From Spirodela intermedia (lineage: Eukaryota > Streptophyta > Magnoliopsida > Alismatales > Araceae), in assembly GCA_902729315.2 (NCBI GenBank), contig LR746275.1:3798001-3862000 (forward strand): a stretch of 64,000 nucleotides of DNA, given 5' to 3'. Of the stretch, positions 36,354-47,797 are shown one piece after another. The stretch's first letter is position 1. Each line of letters opens with the position of its first letter. Under the pieces are notes generated by a model. It made no database searches. It saw only the letters and a list, made by a program, of their open reading frames with translations, and was not told the origin of the DNA. The position numbers and the translations under genes are program-made.

Positions 36354-38929
36354 CCCGCGAAAGCTGGTCTCGTTCACATCACCTTCTGCTTATTCGACGT
36401 AAAATATTCTAGTTAACGCAGATACGGTGTTTCTATGAGCAAGGGATGAAGGATCCCGAGCCGGAGCCATGTCGCCCGGAGTTTTAATAATCATGACGTA
36501 CGATATCGAACGGCTCATATTTAAAAGTTTCCTAACCTTTAGAAGACATGGTCCAACGCCAAATATTTTGCCTGTATGACCTCCCCAAAGTCGTACTATC
36601 TGCTCCCTCCAGAGAGGAATGGGTCAGAGTGAGCCCGAAGCCCAGGTCAAGTTGGATGGAATTAATTTATAATATTATATTTAAAAAATCCATAAATTAT
36701 ATACCTACTATGAACCCATCATCATCAAACCCTAACCCTCGTCAACGTCTCTAAGGAACGGGTCTAAGCAATTGATGCCGCGTGGTTCCATCACCGAAGG
36801 TCCAGCCACTCTTGCTCTCGATAATGGAGTAGACAATGGAGTAGACAATGGAGTAGGGGGACGGAAAATGGACCGGCGGCAACGACGACGGACGGCGGTG
36901 GTGGAGGAAGATGGCAACGGCGATAACACTCCAACCGGGAGCACGGGGTCCTCACGACCAACCCTAACTTGAGCGACGGGGTTTCACGGCCAGCGTACAG
37001 GCGGCGGTGCTTCCGCAAAGGCAAATGACTCTCGATCACAAATTGTCCTTCTAATGACGACAAGACGGGCCTTTTAAAGACCTTACAAAGCAAAACAAAG
37101 AATGTAAAATAACGGAAAGCTTGACTAATGAAGAACATGCTAATAATAAATGAAATCTTCAGCTTCCGGGCGGATGGTTAGTGTCGGGATCTCCGGTGGT
37201 CCTCTGTGCCCAAAGCTGCCTGGGCCAAGCTTGAGTCCTCTAGTGGGCCGGCTGAGTCTAGATTGGGCCCCCTTCCTGCCCAAAGCCAACTAATTTAATC
37301 AGTTTTGCTTCTTTTAAACTGAAATTAATCAAGATAAATATATAAATATTATAAACTATTATTTAATAGAAAATCTTCAAATCCTGATGCCAAAGTTATT
37401 GTATCACCTAAAACTTCATTATAAGTATTTAATGCCTTCATATTAATAAATTATTCAAATTAATACTAAACAAATGATTAATCTACCCAACTCGTTTTGA
37501 TTATCATTAAAATACCATTGACAGATAATCCATCAGTAGCTAGATCAAAAATGTAGCTGGAAACATTGAGATGGTATTCAAATGTTTTTCTAATGAAGAA
37601 TTATGGACCTACAAGAACAGCTCTTGTAGCGTACCTCAAATTGTTTGATGAAGTTTGTCGCACCACTACAAGTGTTAGTGTTCCAACGCTCATATTACAA
37701 ACTTAATATGATGTTTTCCAAATGTCATGGAGTGTTCAGAATCAATTACAAACTTATTGAATATGATCACAAATCCCAATAAGCTGTGTCAAAGATTTGT
37801 TGTTTACAAGATATCACTTCTTGATTTCAGTCCTGCAAGATAGAAGGTCGAAAGCTGATTAGTAATCAGATCCCCTTGACAGATAGTGTGATATACCAAA
37901 ATAAATAATGAATTAATAGCAAGATATAAACTGACATTTCCTTTTACGTTCCAGTTATATGAAAGAAGTTATGATATCAGACAAAAAAACCAGACAAACG
38001 AGTTTAGCTTGATGTGCCGCATCTCTTGTTTATAACTTCTGAAGAGACCGAGCCGTGTAGCTATTGTTAACCCATCTACTTAACCTGTTACTAAATCCCT
38101 AATAGGCTGAGTAAGAAGGCGTGCAACAAAGAGAGGAAGGTGTATGCTGTGTCATCGGTTAAACAAATTCATTGCTCACGATTCAGAAAGATATTACAGA
38201 TGAGAGTGACGTGGGCTTTATTTGTTTTCAATGCTTTCCTATCAGTAAATAATACTTGAAAAATCTTTGTGTGCGGTCTAGATAACATCCCGATTAAGCG
38301 AATTCCATGGATTTTGGTGATTTTATCTGACCTGCTGGTAGCATATTCTCTCTGTTGCGACATTAAGTTGTTTACTCTCAAGTAATGACAGATTCATTGT
38401 ATGTTCACTCTTTTGTTGACAGTATTGACCAATTGACACCATACGCATTTTGTTTGATGTATGGGACGTGCGGTGCAGTGATGCATTGCATTCACTCTTC
38501 ACCTAGTTTCCTTCGTCTTGTATCCACGACCTTGCAGCAGATAATATATTTTACTGTAGGGACGACCGTGATAGTGATCAACACTTGAACAACTGAAAGC
38601 TTAAGTTTCATAGTGAAGAATGACTGCAACCTCAGGCCTTAACAGCAGCGATGACATGTGGATAGAAATGAGAGTCACGGTTAGTCGACTATCGGAAGGG
38701 CAGAAACTGTAATGTTGCCTTGCACAGAAATTTATCCTCCGTATATTGAGAGTCAAGGTTTTGAGAAGAACAAGGGTTGGGGGGTGGATTTCGCTTACCT
38801 TAGAGCTAGCCATGCTTTGTGGGGCTATGTACCGACAGATAGTTGACATCATGAACAGCCCATTCTCTGCCAATGATTTTTTCCTTTTGTTTTTATTCAT
38901 ATAGTTTTAAAACATACGGGCGAGGCAAT

Positions 38930-39484
38930 TTAATCAAAGGAAAATATATGAAGATTGGAACATGTAACTGACCTGAAGGGAACGGCATGGCATATTTCAG
39001 ACCATATAAGTCGGGCATGCACGTCTGGTTCATGGACTGGCCGTGTAGCCCTCTGGCTGGTACAAATTGGTGCACATAACGTCGAGTGCGTTCGTGGGCA
39101 AGAGAACGGGCCGAGGGCGTAATCCGATTCGAACGGCCGATAGGAGGTGGGTCGGTGTGGAGGAACCAGGCGCAGACGATTGCGAGCGCGGCACGCCGCA
39201 CATGAGCGGGTACGGACGTAGGGCGACGGATGCGGACGAGGTAAGCGAGGAGATGTACTCGGTGTGCGCGTCGAAAGGGATCGGGGGGGACACGCGGACG
39301 CAGGTGGGCGTGCGGTTGATGGGCCGGACGGATTTAGGTAGGAAAGAGGCTGGAGAGGAGATGGAGGGTCCTCAACAGAACAGACTGGAGAAATGGATGA
39401 TGAGTGGAGGAGTAGAATGGAATAGAAGAGGAAGAAGAGAAGGAGATTGGAACCTCTCATCTCAGCTACTGGCCTCTCATCCAA
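38930..39484 (-). other. Unclear reading frame with signal-peptide-like start
   Basis: A 184-residue frame on the minus strand. After a second Met it begins MRGSNLLLFFLFYSILLLHSS, a typical secretory signal, followed by a Pro/Ser-rich stretch. Codon use and composition suggest the frame may change near 39330: another frame there reads NRTPTCVRVSPPIPFDAHTEY, which looks more like protein, and a third frame covers 38893-39201. No family is recognised. It could be a frameshifted secreted-protein gene or chance GC-rich sequence. Confidence 0.25.
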
Positions 39485-39758
39485 GGTTTCTCTAGGAGCC
39501 GACGGCCGATGGACGGCTATGACCTCGTTTAATCTTCTTTACTTTATTTTACGAATGATTACAAATCATTAAATAGTGACCACATGTGAGGAGCAACCAA
39601 TATGAGTAATATATTTCATAACGTAAATTAATTGGAGTTATCAAGTAATTAAAGATGTTCGTGAAAAAAGGATAAATGATGGCCTTGACGAAGCTTCAAT
39701 GCTATGATCGTTTACACTGCGGAGGACCAGCGTAGAGTGTTCTCTTCGCGCGAACACG

Positions 39759-39760
<2 letters not shown>

Positions 39761-39812
<52 letters not shown>
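39761..39812. repeat. (GA)n microsatellite
   Basis: About 50 bp of pure GA repeat, followed by short cagacagacag and agatagac steps. It lies about 310 bp upstream of the lectin ATG. Confidence 0.95.
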
Positions 39813-40125
39813 CAGACAGACAGATAGACAAATAGGCATAACAGACAGAGATGATACAGAGACGGCCATGGTGACGTGACCCCTACGGACAAGCTCAAGA
39901 CTTATTATGGGGTACACCTAAGGAAAGCTAACATAGAGGAAGAACAGGATAAGCGTTAAGAGAGAAGATGCCATGCGGCATCATAGCGACCACACGCCAT
40001 CAAAAGCATCTACGTATCTTATCTAGACTTATCAACAACGGGTTCTATACATTCGACAGACCGTCTCAGATCTGTGTACTACGCCCAACATCAGACTAGC
40101 ACGTATCCCACATCGAAGACCAGAG

Positions 40126-40653
40126 ATGGCATCAAGGGCCTCCTGTTTCCTCCTGCTCGCCCCCGCCCTTCTGTGTCTCCTCTCGTCTCCCTGCGTTGCA
40201 GATAGCATCCTGTATAGCGGCAGCAGCCTCTACACCGGCCAGTCACTGAACTACGGTAGTTACTACCTCACCATGCAGAGTGACTGCAACCTGGTGCTCT
40301 ACGACGCAGGCCGCGCCCTGTGGGCCACCAACACCGATGGCCGGGGAAGCAACTGCCGGGCGGCAATGCAGAAGGACGGCAACTTCGTCGTGTACAACGG
40401 AAACAACAACGCCGTGTGGGCGAGCGGCAGCAACCGGGGAAACGGCAACTACATACTCATTCTGCAGCGCGACCGGAACGTGGTCATTTACGGTGGCTCT
40501 ATCTGGGCTTCTGGCAGCAACGCATACGGGACAGGGGTCACGATATCGGGCGCGCCCGCGGCCGTCAACGATGACATCTCAGCGCCGGCATCGGTTGCCG
40601 GGAGGGAGCTGGACCTGGGCCGGAAGATCAGCCTCGTCACCAACAGGGCATAA
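40126..40653 (+). CDS. Mannose-binding lectin, GNA/monocot type
   Basis: Intronless gene of 175 residues. A signal peptide of about 25 residues (MASRASCFLLLAPALLCLL...) is followed by a single bulb-lectin domain (about 26-137) and a C-terminal extension of about 35 residues that is probably removed. The mannose-binding consensus QxDxNxVxY is intact three times: residues 51-59 (QSDCNLVLY), 82-90 (QKDGNFVVY) and 114-122 (QRDRNVVIY). The Cys54-Cys77 pair would form the conserved disulfide. Such lectins are secreted or vacuolar, bind high-mannose glycans and serve in defence and storage. The ATG follows a cagag context. A decayed relative lies 3.9 kb downstream on the same strand. Confidence 0.95.
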   Translation: MASRASCFLLLAPALLCLLSSPCVADSILYSGSSLYTGQSLNYGSYYLTMQSDCNLVLYDAGRALWATNTDGRGSNCRAAMQKDGNFVVYNGNNNAVWASGSNRGNGNYILILQRDRNVVIYGGSIWASGSNAYGTGVTISGAPAAVNDDISAPASVAGRELDLGRKISLVTNRA

Positions 40654-40708
40654 TCTCTTAGATGTGGGGGGCGAATCTCATGGCTTACTACTACATGTAA
40701 TCGACCAG

Positions 40709-40714
40709 AATAAA
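40709..40714 (+). terminator. Probable poly(A) signal of the lectin gene
   Basis: A canonical AATAAA lies 56 bp after the lectin stop codon, a usual distance for a plant near-upstream element. It is assigned by sequence and position only. Confidence 0.5.
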
Positions 40715-40814
40715 AGCCGAATAACTGCGTACGTTGTTCACTGTCTTCTCTTACGGGTAATGTAGCTATCGACGAGCTGCCCTTATCTAGTCGATCTCCA
40801 TTCTTCCTCAAAAT

Positions 40815-43800
40815 CTCTCTCAGACCCTCTCTCTCTCCCTTTCTTCATGCATGAATCAATTGGTCTGTATTATTTCTATTGTACTGAAATTTGAAATTCA
40901 ATCGTTTCTAAAGCAAATAAAACAATACTATAATACCGGAATTTTCTTTTCCTATTACTAGAATAGAGGTGCCATTCTATTTACATTTAATTACAGAAAA
41001 TTATAAATATTCGATTTTTTTACCTCAAAAATATTGATTACAGTTATTTCTCTTTGTGTCTCTGTATCTCTGTTTAAATAATGGTTCGATCAGAGGGCGC
41101 GATTCATGGACGCTTCTATGTCAAGTTAAAATTGTGGACTCTTGAGATGTTAACATGGCAAAATATGAAAATAGGTTCCTTCTGGAGTATCAGCTGTGTA
41201 AATGTATCATTTCTACACGTTAATGTAAACATTTCTGAAACATACGTTAAGTTAAAGAATTCTGTTATTTTTATATTATTGAAGATTTTGGATGTGGTTC
41301 GGGCCCATTGGCGCGCCATGTGGCACGAATGAAGAATACGCGACAAATCTAACAAAATTGGCACCATCTCATGATGACAACCCTCGGATGGACATCAGAA
41401 CGAAACAAGGCCATAAGGAGTCTGGCCACCATCAAGCTCTGGGTACCAGCTTATCCTAAACCCGGCCTTACGTCACTGAAGAGATGCACAGGGTGTGTGG
41501 ATAAGACGTAGATACTGCCAACGCGCATACTCCCACGGGCTTCTCCCTCGGCTTTCTAGCACCGCTCATCGTTCGGCGCTTCTGGTAATTTTTCTACCTT
41601 TGTGTACTCTTTTGCTTCGTCGTTCGCAACGACAGTGCTTTCGACTTGCAGAGTGAAGGGATTCGAGCAATTCACGGCTTCTGAAGCCTGCCATATGGTC
41701 AAGCCAAGCGAAAAGGGATTCAATTTGACGGACTAACGGTGAAGTTTGATTCCCAGACCCATCCGAAGAGATAAACGGTTGATAGCCTCCGGGTTAAATA
41801 TACCTGGAACTCTAGTGGAATAATTCATCATGCATACTCTCTCAAAAGTACCTCAGAGTCTGTAGACCTCTGAAGTGGCATGTCTCATACGCTGTGCTTC
41901 ACAGACGACGCAAAATATGCTAGCAAAATATGGACGTGCTTTAATAAGTGATGTCTCGTCCTCAATGCCTTGGGTTCTCGCTGTGTCGATGAGTTTGGTT
42001 TGGATTTCGGGGCGTTGAGCGTTAGAAAAAGGGTGGGAGAGATCTCATATGATCGGTCATCTGTTAATTGGTTATACTTCTTTTATCAACATCTCATAAT
42101 ATTGGTTGATATATATACAGATCGAGATAAACAGACAGACAGAAATTTGTCGCTGATATTATCCAACCTACATCCTTGAAGAGAAATTGTCCAAGGGAAA
42201 CAATTGCCACTTTTTGAAGAGTACTCCAGTCACGCCCTGTAAGTGAGAGTCGATCTGTTCACATGTGACCCCACGAGGACGAAAACGCTGTCACTGCCTC
42301 GACAGAGGATTTTCCTTGCTCTACACAGCGAGATCAATGTTTATTCATGGAGATGCACCTCCAGCGTGGCCTACTCTGATGGAATCCGGATAAATGCTAA
42401 AATAGACATAAAATCAGCGGGATCTCAGTGATAACTCACACTGCTAATTTGGTACGTCTGAGGAGGAGTCGGCGCACCTTGTCCAAACCTACCTAGAACC
42501 ATTTTGAGCCTGTGGGCGAGCCACATCAGTCTTATAGTCTGGGCAAAATCCAGGATCCAGTTAACTTATCCCCGGGATGCTAACCTGATGCCAAATTTTG
42601 AGCATATGTCAGCGTTAGTCTTAGCCATGCATGAAAAATATAATGGATTCACTGGAAGATTTATCTTGATGAAGGCATGATAAATCTGAGTCAGCCAGAT
42701 CAGTTCATCCACAGGAAGGCTCGATTTGTTACTAGGCAATAAAAAAAGTGATAATTATAAGCTTATAAAGTTTGATGGTATGAAAATTATTTTATGATAC
42801 AAGGTTAATTTTAGGATTAATGAGTTTTATGTGACACTCTTTCGGCAACCCATTGCATCAGATGCGAAGCCAAAATCCCTTGCTCTTTTAGATTAAGAGG
42901 ATAGTGAAGGTGACGAGGGATACTCCCGTGGTTTGGAGATCAACGAAATTGGAGATCAGAATTCCTTCAACAATTGGATCTGGATCAGGGTCCGGCAATT
43001 ATGCTTACCATTGTCTAATAGGCTTTCCAGACCATGGAATATTTCTTGATTCAGGGGTACGACCGGGAACTAAATGCAGGTATGGTTAGCTTGATTCCCC
43101 TTGAGGTATCAATCTACATAAAGTTTCAGAAAACAAGGTTAGGTTTGATGTCAGCAGATACTTCTAGAATATATGTGAGCGGCTGGCTGATGGGAAGTGC
43201 TGAAGGTGGCTACGATGGCGTATGTATAGCTGCTTCTAGGGAAGATAAGGAAAGGGGTTGACGTGAAAGTTTGATCTTATCAGTGTATACGACTGCTCTC
43301 GATGAGCAAATGCCTATTTTTACTATGGTACCTGGTTTCAATGGCCAAAATCAAGAAAAGACTAAGTTTGGTCGGCCGGGGTTTCTTTATGAGCACTCCT
43401 CTTACAGAATAGCTAAGTAAAAATAATAATATCAGAGCGGGAGGGATTTCGGGTAAAACGAGTGAAGAAAATTCCTACACATCTCCGTCTGGCTTCGTGT
43501 TCCTCCTTGATGAAGACGACATCCTGTTGTTGAAGATTAGTGAGTGGTTGGAGTGATCATGATCCCATGGACAGACGTGGAAATCCTATAAACCTGGCAG
43601 TCTCACAACGCCACTCTTGTTCTATATGCGGTCGTTTTTAGTCGAATAACGATAAAACTAAACAATATAATATTTATTGACAATATAAACTCTGCAGTAA
43701 GCAAGCTCTTCTGTCCATCACCAATAATTGAGGGCCACACTTGATCGTACCGACACAACACGACATGCTAGTATGACGTATTCCGATCACCGACAGTAAA

Positions 43801-44460
43801 CAGAGATGGAGATGTGGACCACCCTTGGGTACTCTAGTGGGAGCTGTTGATGACCAGTTTATCTCCTTGCTGCTGGCATCTTTCTAGACAGGGACTGCGC
43901 TTCAAGAAAAGATGGAATAGGAAGACGTGTTTCCAGAACGAACAAGATACGGGTTGAGAAGGAGGAGTTAGCAAAGTTGGACAAGATTGGAATGGGCATA
44001 GGAACATGTATTGATGTATCAGATCGGCTAATGCTCCCAGGTTGATGCGACGCATTCCACCAGTTGACTGGAGACTTTATTATTGGTATATCGATCGGTC
44101 CAGCACGGATTGAAATAGGAGCCGGTTTATATTGGTGAATGACCTGTAAACTCAGAAATGATTAATGGATCCTCATTAATGAATGACCCTATTTCAGAGT
44201 CACCTACTTAATTATGATATTAATGTCATTGTAAATCATTGACCTCGAAATTAGAGAAAAAACCTCTTGTTACCTAACCCCGGTCAACTGTCTTCCCGCG
44301 TATTTCTCCATCAGTGCCATTGTGTACGGAGTAAACAGAGTCGACTGAAGACATGCCCAAGGGCCGCTCGTCATACATCACTGATGTCGGATTCCAAACG
44401 ATAATAAGCCCGCCAAAATGCCTTGAAGATACCCTGTCTTGGCCTACGGACTGATTTAGC
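40815..44460. other. Intergenic region between the lectin and the lectin pseudogene
   Basis: About 3.6 kb without recognised genes. The short open frames on both strands show no domain. AT-rich stretches lie at 40880-41060 and 42730-42830. The last 100 bp serve as a promoter-like region for the lectin pseudogene. Confidence 0.5.
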
Positions 44461-44470
44461 TATATAAATA
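44461..44470 (+). promoter_or_regulatory. TATA box of the lectin pseudogene
   Basis: The word tatataaata lies 49 bp upstream of the pseudogene's ATG at 44519. The spacing is short but usable, so the locus may still be transcribed. Confidence 0.5.
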
Positions 44471-44518
44471 GTCAGGCTTCTTTCTTTGCTGTTCCCTGTC
44501 TCAAGTTTCAGATCAGCG

Positions 44519-45130
44519 ATGACAGCGAGAGAGCTGTTCTTCCTCTTGCTCCCTGCCATCTTCCTCTGTCGCTTACCGGCCTCCTGCACGCCCAAGAACA
44601 TCCTTTACGACGGCGAGAGCTTGTAAACTGGCTAATCCTTGACTATGGCTGGTGCCAACTAATCATACACCTTTCATTGCTGCTATCAAGGTCTCAGCCA
44701 CATTTCTGCTCGATTTGCTGACCGTAACGAACTTTACTCTGCCCCTGAAAAAAGAGTTGACCCAGAAGGAATGGAACTACTGAAGAGTTGTCTGCCAGAA
44801 AAAGAGCATTCAGGAAGGAAGGAGGGCAGGGAGTCTACTGGACGCGGTTCAACTAGCACGGAAACAGCGCTGCTATCAAGGTCTCAGCCACAAGCGGCCT
44901 GGACAGTCACGACAGTCTCTCATTGCTGAGGGACCGCGACCTTGATAAATACGGCTACGGCAACGCCCTATCTACGGCTTCGACTAAGACTGACTTTGAC
45001 TCCTGTAACCACGTTCGCGTCCTCCAGCGCAACCGCAACGCCGTCGTCTACGGTGGATCGCTGCTACTGGCGCCAATGCTTACGGCGCTGGGATCAAAAT
45101 ATCTTGCATGCCGGCTCTTTATAGGAACGA
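44519..45130 (+). pseudogene. Decayed mannose-binding lectin
   Basis: The ATG at 44519 opens a signal peptide (MTARELFFLLLPAIFLCRLP) and the start of a lectin domain (NILYDGESL), matching the ILYSGSSLYTGQSL segment of the intact gene. A TAA stop follows at 44624-44626 where Tyr is expected. The central part is scrambled. The third sugar-binding motif is still visible at about 45031-45057 as QRNRNAVVY, followed by YGG. A 24-bp direct repeat (44679-44702 and 44869-44892) lies in the damaged middle. It derives from the same family as the gene at 40126; the product cannot be a full lectin. Confidence 0.8.
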
Positions 45131-45199
45131 AACTTCAGTATCTCGGGGGTAAGATACACTTTTCGTTGAATCGAGCTGGGGAGCGTTCTCGATGAAGCC

Positions 45200-46050
45200 C
45201 CTGCGTAGCCGATTGGCTGAGGACGGTTTTATTAGTCGATCGTTCCCTTACCCTTCTAGCATTCTGTACTTCATCAAAGCTTTTAGTGACTGAGTCTTGA
45301 GAGAGAGATGCATAGATAATCATTCGAAAACTCTCTTATCTTCTCAAGTTTTTTCCTTTTTGTAGTCCACGTTCTCAAGTTGTTTTTTGCTTTGAAGATT
45401 GGTCAATCAATTTCAAAAATCTTTCTATTATCTAGAATGAGCAGTGATGAACATCTACCTTTTTTTGTTGTTTGTTTTATTTCAAATTTGAACTGGAGGT
45501 TAATTTCTTATCAACAAATAATTTTTTTGTTGAGGTCAAGTTTAGATAAACACATTTGATCCATCATTGTTTCCACGTAATCTGCTAACATCTCACCATC
45601 TAATTATAAGGTTATTACAATACTATATCCATCCACACCTTAATGTGATTTTTCTTAAATAAAATCTTTCTACTAAGATTTCCCTTTTAAGAATTGTAAG
45701 ACATGATTGTCGCTAAGAGATGAACTTCTCTCCGATGATGTATAATTGACTATAAACACCTATTAAGTATGTAATGTTTGGTTTGGCGTGGGAAAGGTAA
45801 ACCAACTTTCCCTCAGGACACAAATATCTTAATTTTTATACATGACTATGTTCATCTAGATTCTTGAGTTTATGATTCAGATTTATAGGAGTATTTATGG
45901 AATAACATCTAATTTTACAATATCCTTTACAAGGCGAATAATATGCTTTAAATGAAAAAAAATCCTTTGTTTCAAATGAACTACTTCAATGTGAAAAAAA
46001 TATTTATATATTTTTAATATTTTATTATTAAATTATTTTTCCAAACACTT
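45200..46050. other. AT-rich intergenic DNA
   Basis: No gene, repeat array or domain is recognised between the lectin pseudogene and the second copia remnant. Confidence 0.5.
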
Positions 46051-46059
46051 ACTATAATA

Positions 46060-47290
46060 TTCTTTTCTTTCTCATCATTCCTTATTAGTATTATGTCATC
46101 TACATAAACTAATAGGATTGTACTTGTAGTTGTACCTAAAGGTGAATGTCTAATAAATACAATATGCTTTCCATTGCTAAATATATAACTAAATTTCTCG
46201 TATCACATTTGTATTCTTGGTGATTACTTGATTTATTACATATAAATCTTTCTTTAACTTATATATTACATTACTTTCTAAGCTGATTTTATATCTTTGA
46301 GGAACATCCATATAAATTTCTTTATCATGTTCTCCATGTAAAATAATATTTTTTATGTTGATAAGTTCTCTCATTTGATTATTCTCTAATATCTTCATCT
46401 CCTCATTCATAACTCGTTTTCACTGTTCATGAGATCTTAGAAACATTTGATGGGATGGATATAATATTAAAAAAAAAAAAGAAATAGTCTGTACAAAGAA
46501 GATAGATGTTTAAATGACATAAATTGAGAAATATGATATCTTAAATTTCTAAATATTTTATCTTTTCTTTTCTAATAGATATGGTTAAATCTTATTGAGT
46601 TTTCTCTAGTATAAAGAAATGATTGAGTTTTTATTTGAATATTCTCAACACTATGGGAAGGTGTACCAATTAGAGGTCACATTCAGCAGTGTAAGTTTCT
46701 AACTTCTTGTTCTCCACCACTATTCTTAAATAATTTTTCCCCCCAAGAGAAATATTCTTAGTATTAAAGAAGGATTAATTGAAAACAATTGATGTTATTA
46801 AATGTTACATCAATTGAAAAAAAAAAATTCTTTCATAAGAGATGAAAATATTTATATCCTTTTTTAGTGTTTGAATATGTAATGAAAATAGTTTTTAATA
46901 TTGGCAAAGAAAGCTTTTCTTTGGTTTGATCTTTATCATGTACGTATAACAAGTATTGAAAAATCCTAAGAATAAAGTTAACCTTCATTTGAACACATGG
47001 GTAATGAGATGATAGAATCTCTAATAGGCTCTTATATCTTAAGACCATAGTTGGTAAGCAATTTATGAGGTTAATAGCCATTAAGACTATTTTTATCTAT
47101 AAAAAGTAGTACATTATTTTAAAATAGAAGTGTTCTAATATGTAAAAAAAATAAATCCTCTCTACTACCCCATTTTGTTGTGGTTCGTTCATATATATAT
47201 GAGGATTTACAAATAATTAACTCCTTTTGAGAATTTATTTATTCATTAGATAAATATGATTATAATGAAATTAGTTCACAGATTATGCAT
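46060..47290 (-). mobile_element. Highly decayed Ty1/copia remnant
   Basis: On the minus strand the remains of an integrase (about 46833-47290; MAINLINCLP, HDKDQTK...IFITYSNTKKGYK) and a reverse transcriptase (46060-46410; NIKNIILHGEHDKEIYMDVP, KLKKDLY and, near 46105-46125, YVDDI) are recognisable. Many stops and frameshifts are present and the sequence has drifted to high AT. The distance between the two domains is shorter than normal, so internal sequence is lost. No LTR is identified. It differs in sequence from the copia remnant in the SMO2 intron. Confidence 0.75.
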
Positions 47291-47797
47291 TTGTGCTCTA
47301 TCAAGTCCCCATTACCTATCCATCTACACAGGCGAGGAACATCAAATAGTATAAGAATTATTCCGGAAATCATAAATACCAGACCTTTTGTGCATCTATT
47401 CGTCATAATTTTGCTAGGCATCTGACGTCATTATTATCACAAAACCATCAACGTGGGTCAGACCCAGCAGAGTTCGAGGAAAGGGTCAAGCCCAGTGCGC
47501 TTATTCCCCCTCAAATGTCCCACGCCAAATGCGGGCCGTCCGTCAGCCCATTAGTGGGCTGCGGCTTCCGACGCAGCTGATGTAAGCAGATTTTATAAAA
47601 ATAAAAAATCAATAAAATTACTTGCGAAATAGCCCCCAAATGGCCTGTTCGTGAACGTGACAACGGTAGGCAGTCATCTTAAGCCACGTGGAACCCGGAG
47701 GCAGGGAGAGAGAGAGAGAGAGATAAGAGGAGCTCGTCTGTAGAAGCGCCGTCGTCTGGGAGGGGCTTCTTCTTCCCTCCCCTTCTGAAGAAGATTC
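47291..47797. promoter_or_regulatory. Upstream region of the UPRT gene
   Basis: About 500 bp before the UPRT ATG. It contains agcccattagtgggct-type words (47546-47561), similar to GGCCCA/site-II-like elements of plant housekeeping promoters, and a short GA run at 47706-47722 that is probably in the leader. The role is inferred from position. Confidence 0.4.

Larger units (their letters stand above)
34880..36380 (-). pseudogene. Module copy B: heptad-repeat reading frame with promoter and ATG, frameshifted
   Basis: On the minus strand, a TATATAAG box (36346-36353) precedes a leader with a GA run and an ATG at 36269. The first frame reads MGKVAGRRIRKRDICLKLAR and stops at 36177-36179. Relative to copy A there is one extra base just before GIPDVLAVLD, and in the shifted frame the heptad repeats stay open from about 36157 to 35855. 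A further frame change occurs near 35950, and the part matching copy A's NILSRLIN segment follows at about 35780-35800. A block of about 535 bp (35180-35715) is absent from copy A. This may be a pseudogene of an undescribed gene, or the frame could be restored by splicing that I cannot see. The family is not recognised. Confidence 0.45.
36381..40125. other. Intergenic region, mostly AT-rich
   Basis: No confirmed gene. There is a 12-bp repeat (aatggagtagac type, three units) at 36822-36857. 37290-38200 is very AT-rich without domains. 38930-39490 is GC-richer and may hold a broken or unrecognised gene, listed separately. A GA tract lies at 39761-39812. The final 300 bp should be the promoter and leader of the lectin gene. 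Confidence 0.5.

Noticed and set aside
42904-43261. Two overlapping plus-strand frames of 61 and 75 residues
   Set aside because: No domain, no flanking gene structure; likely chance.
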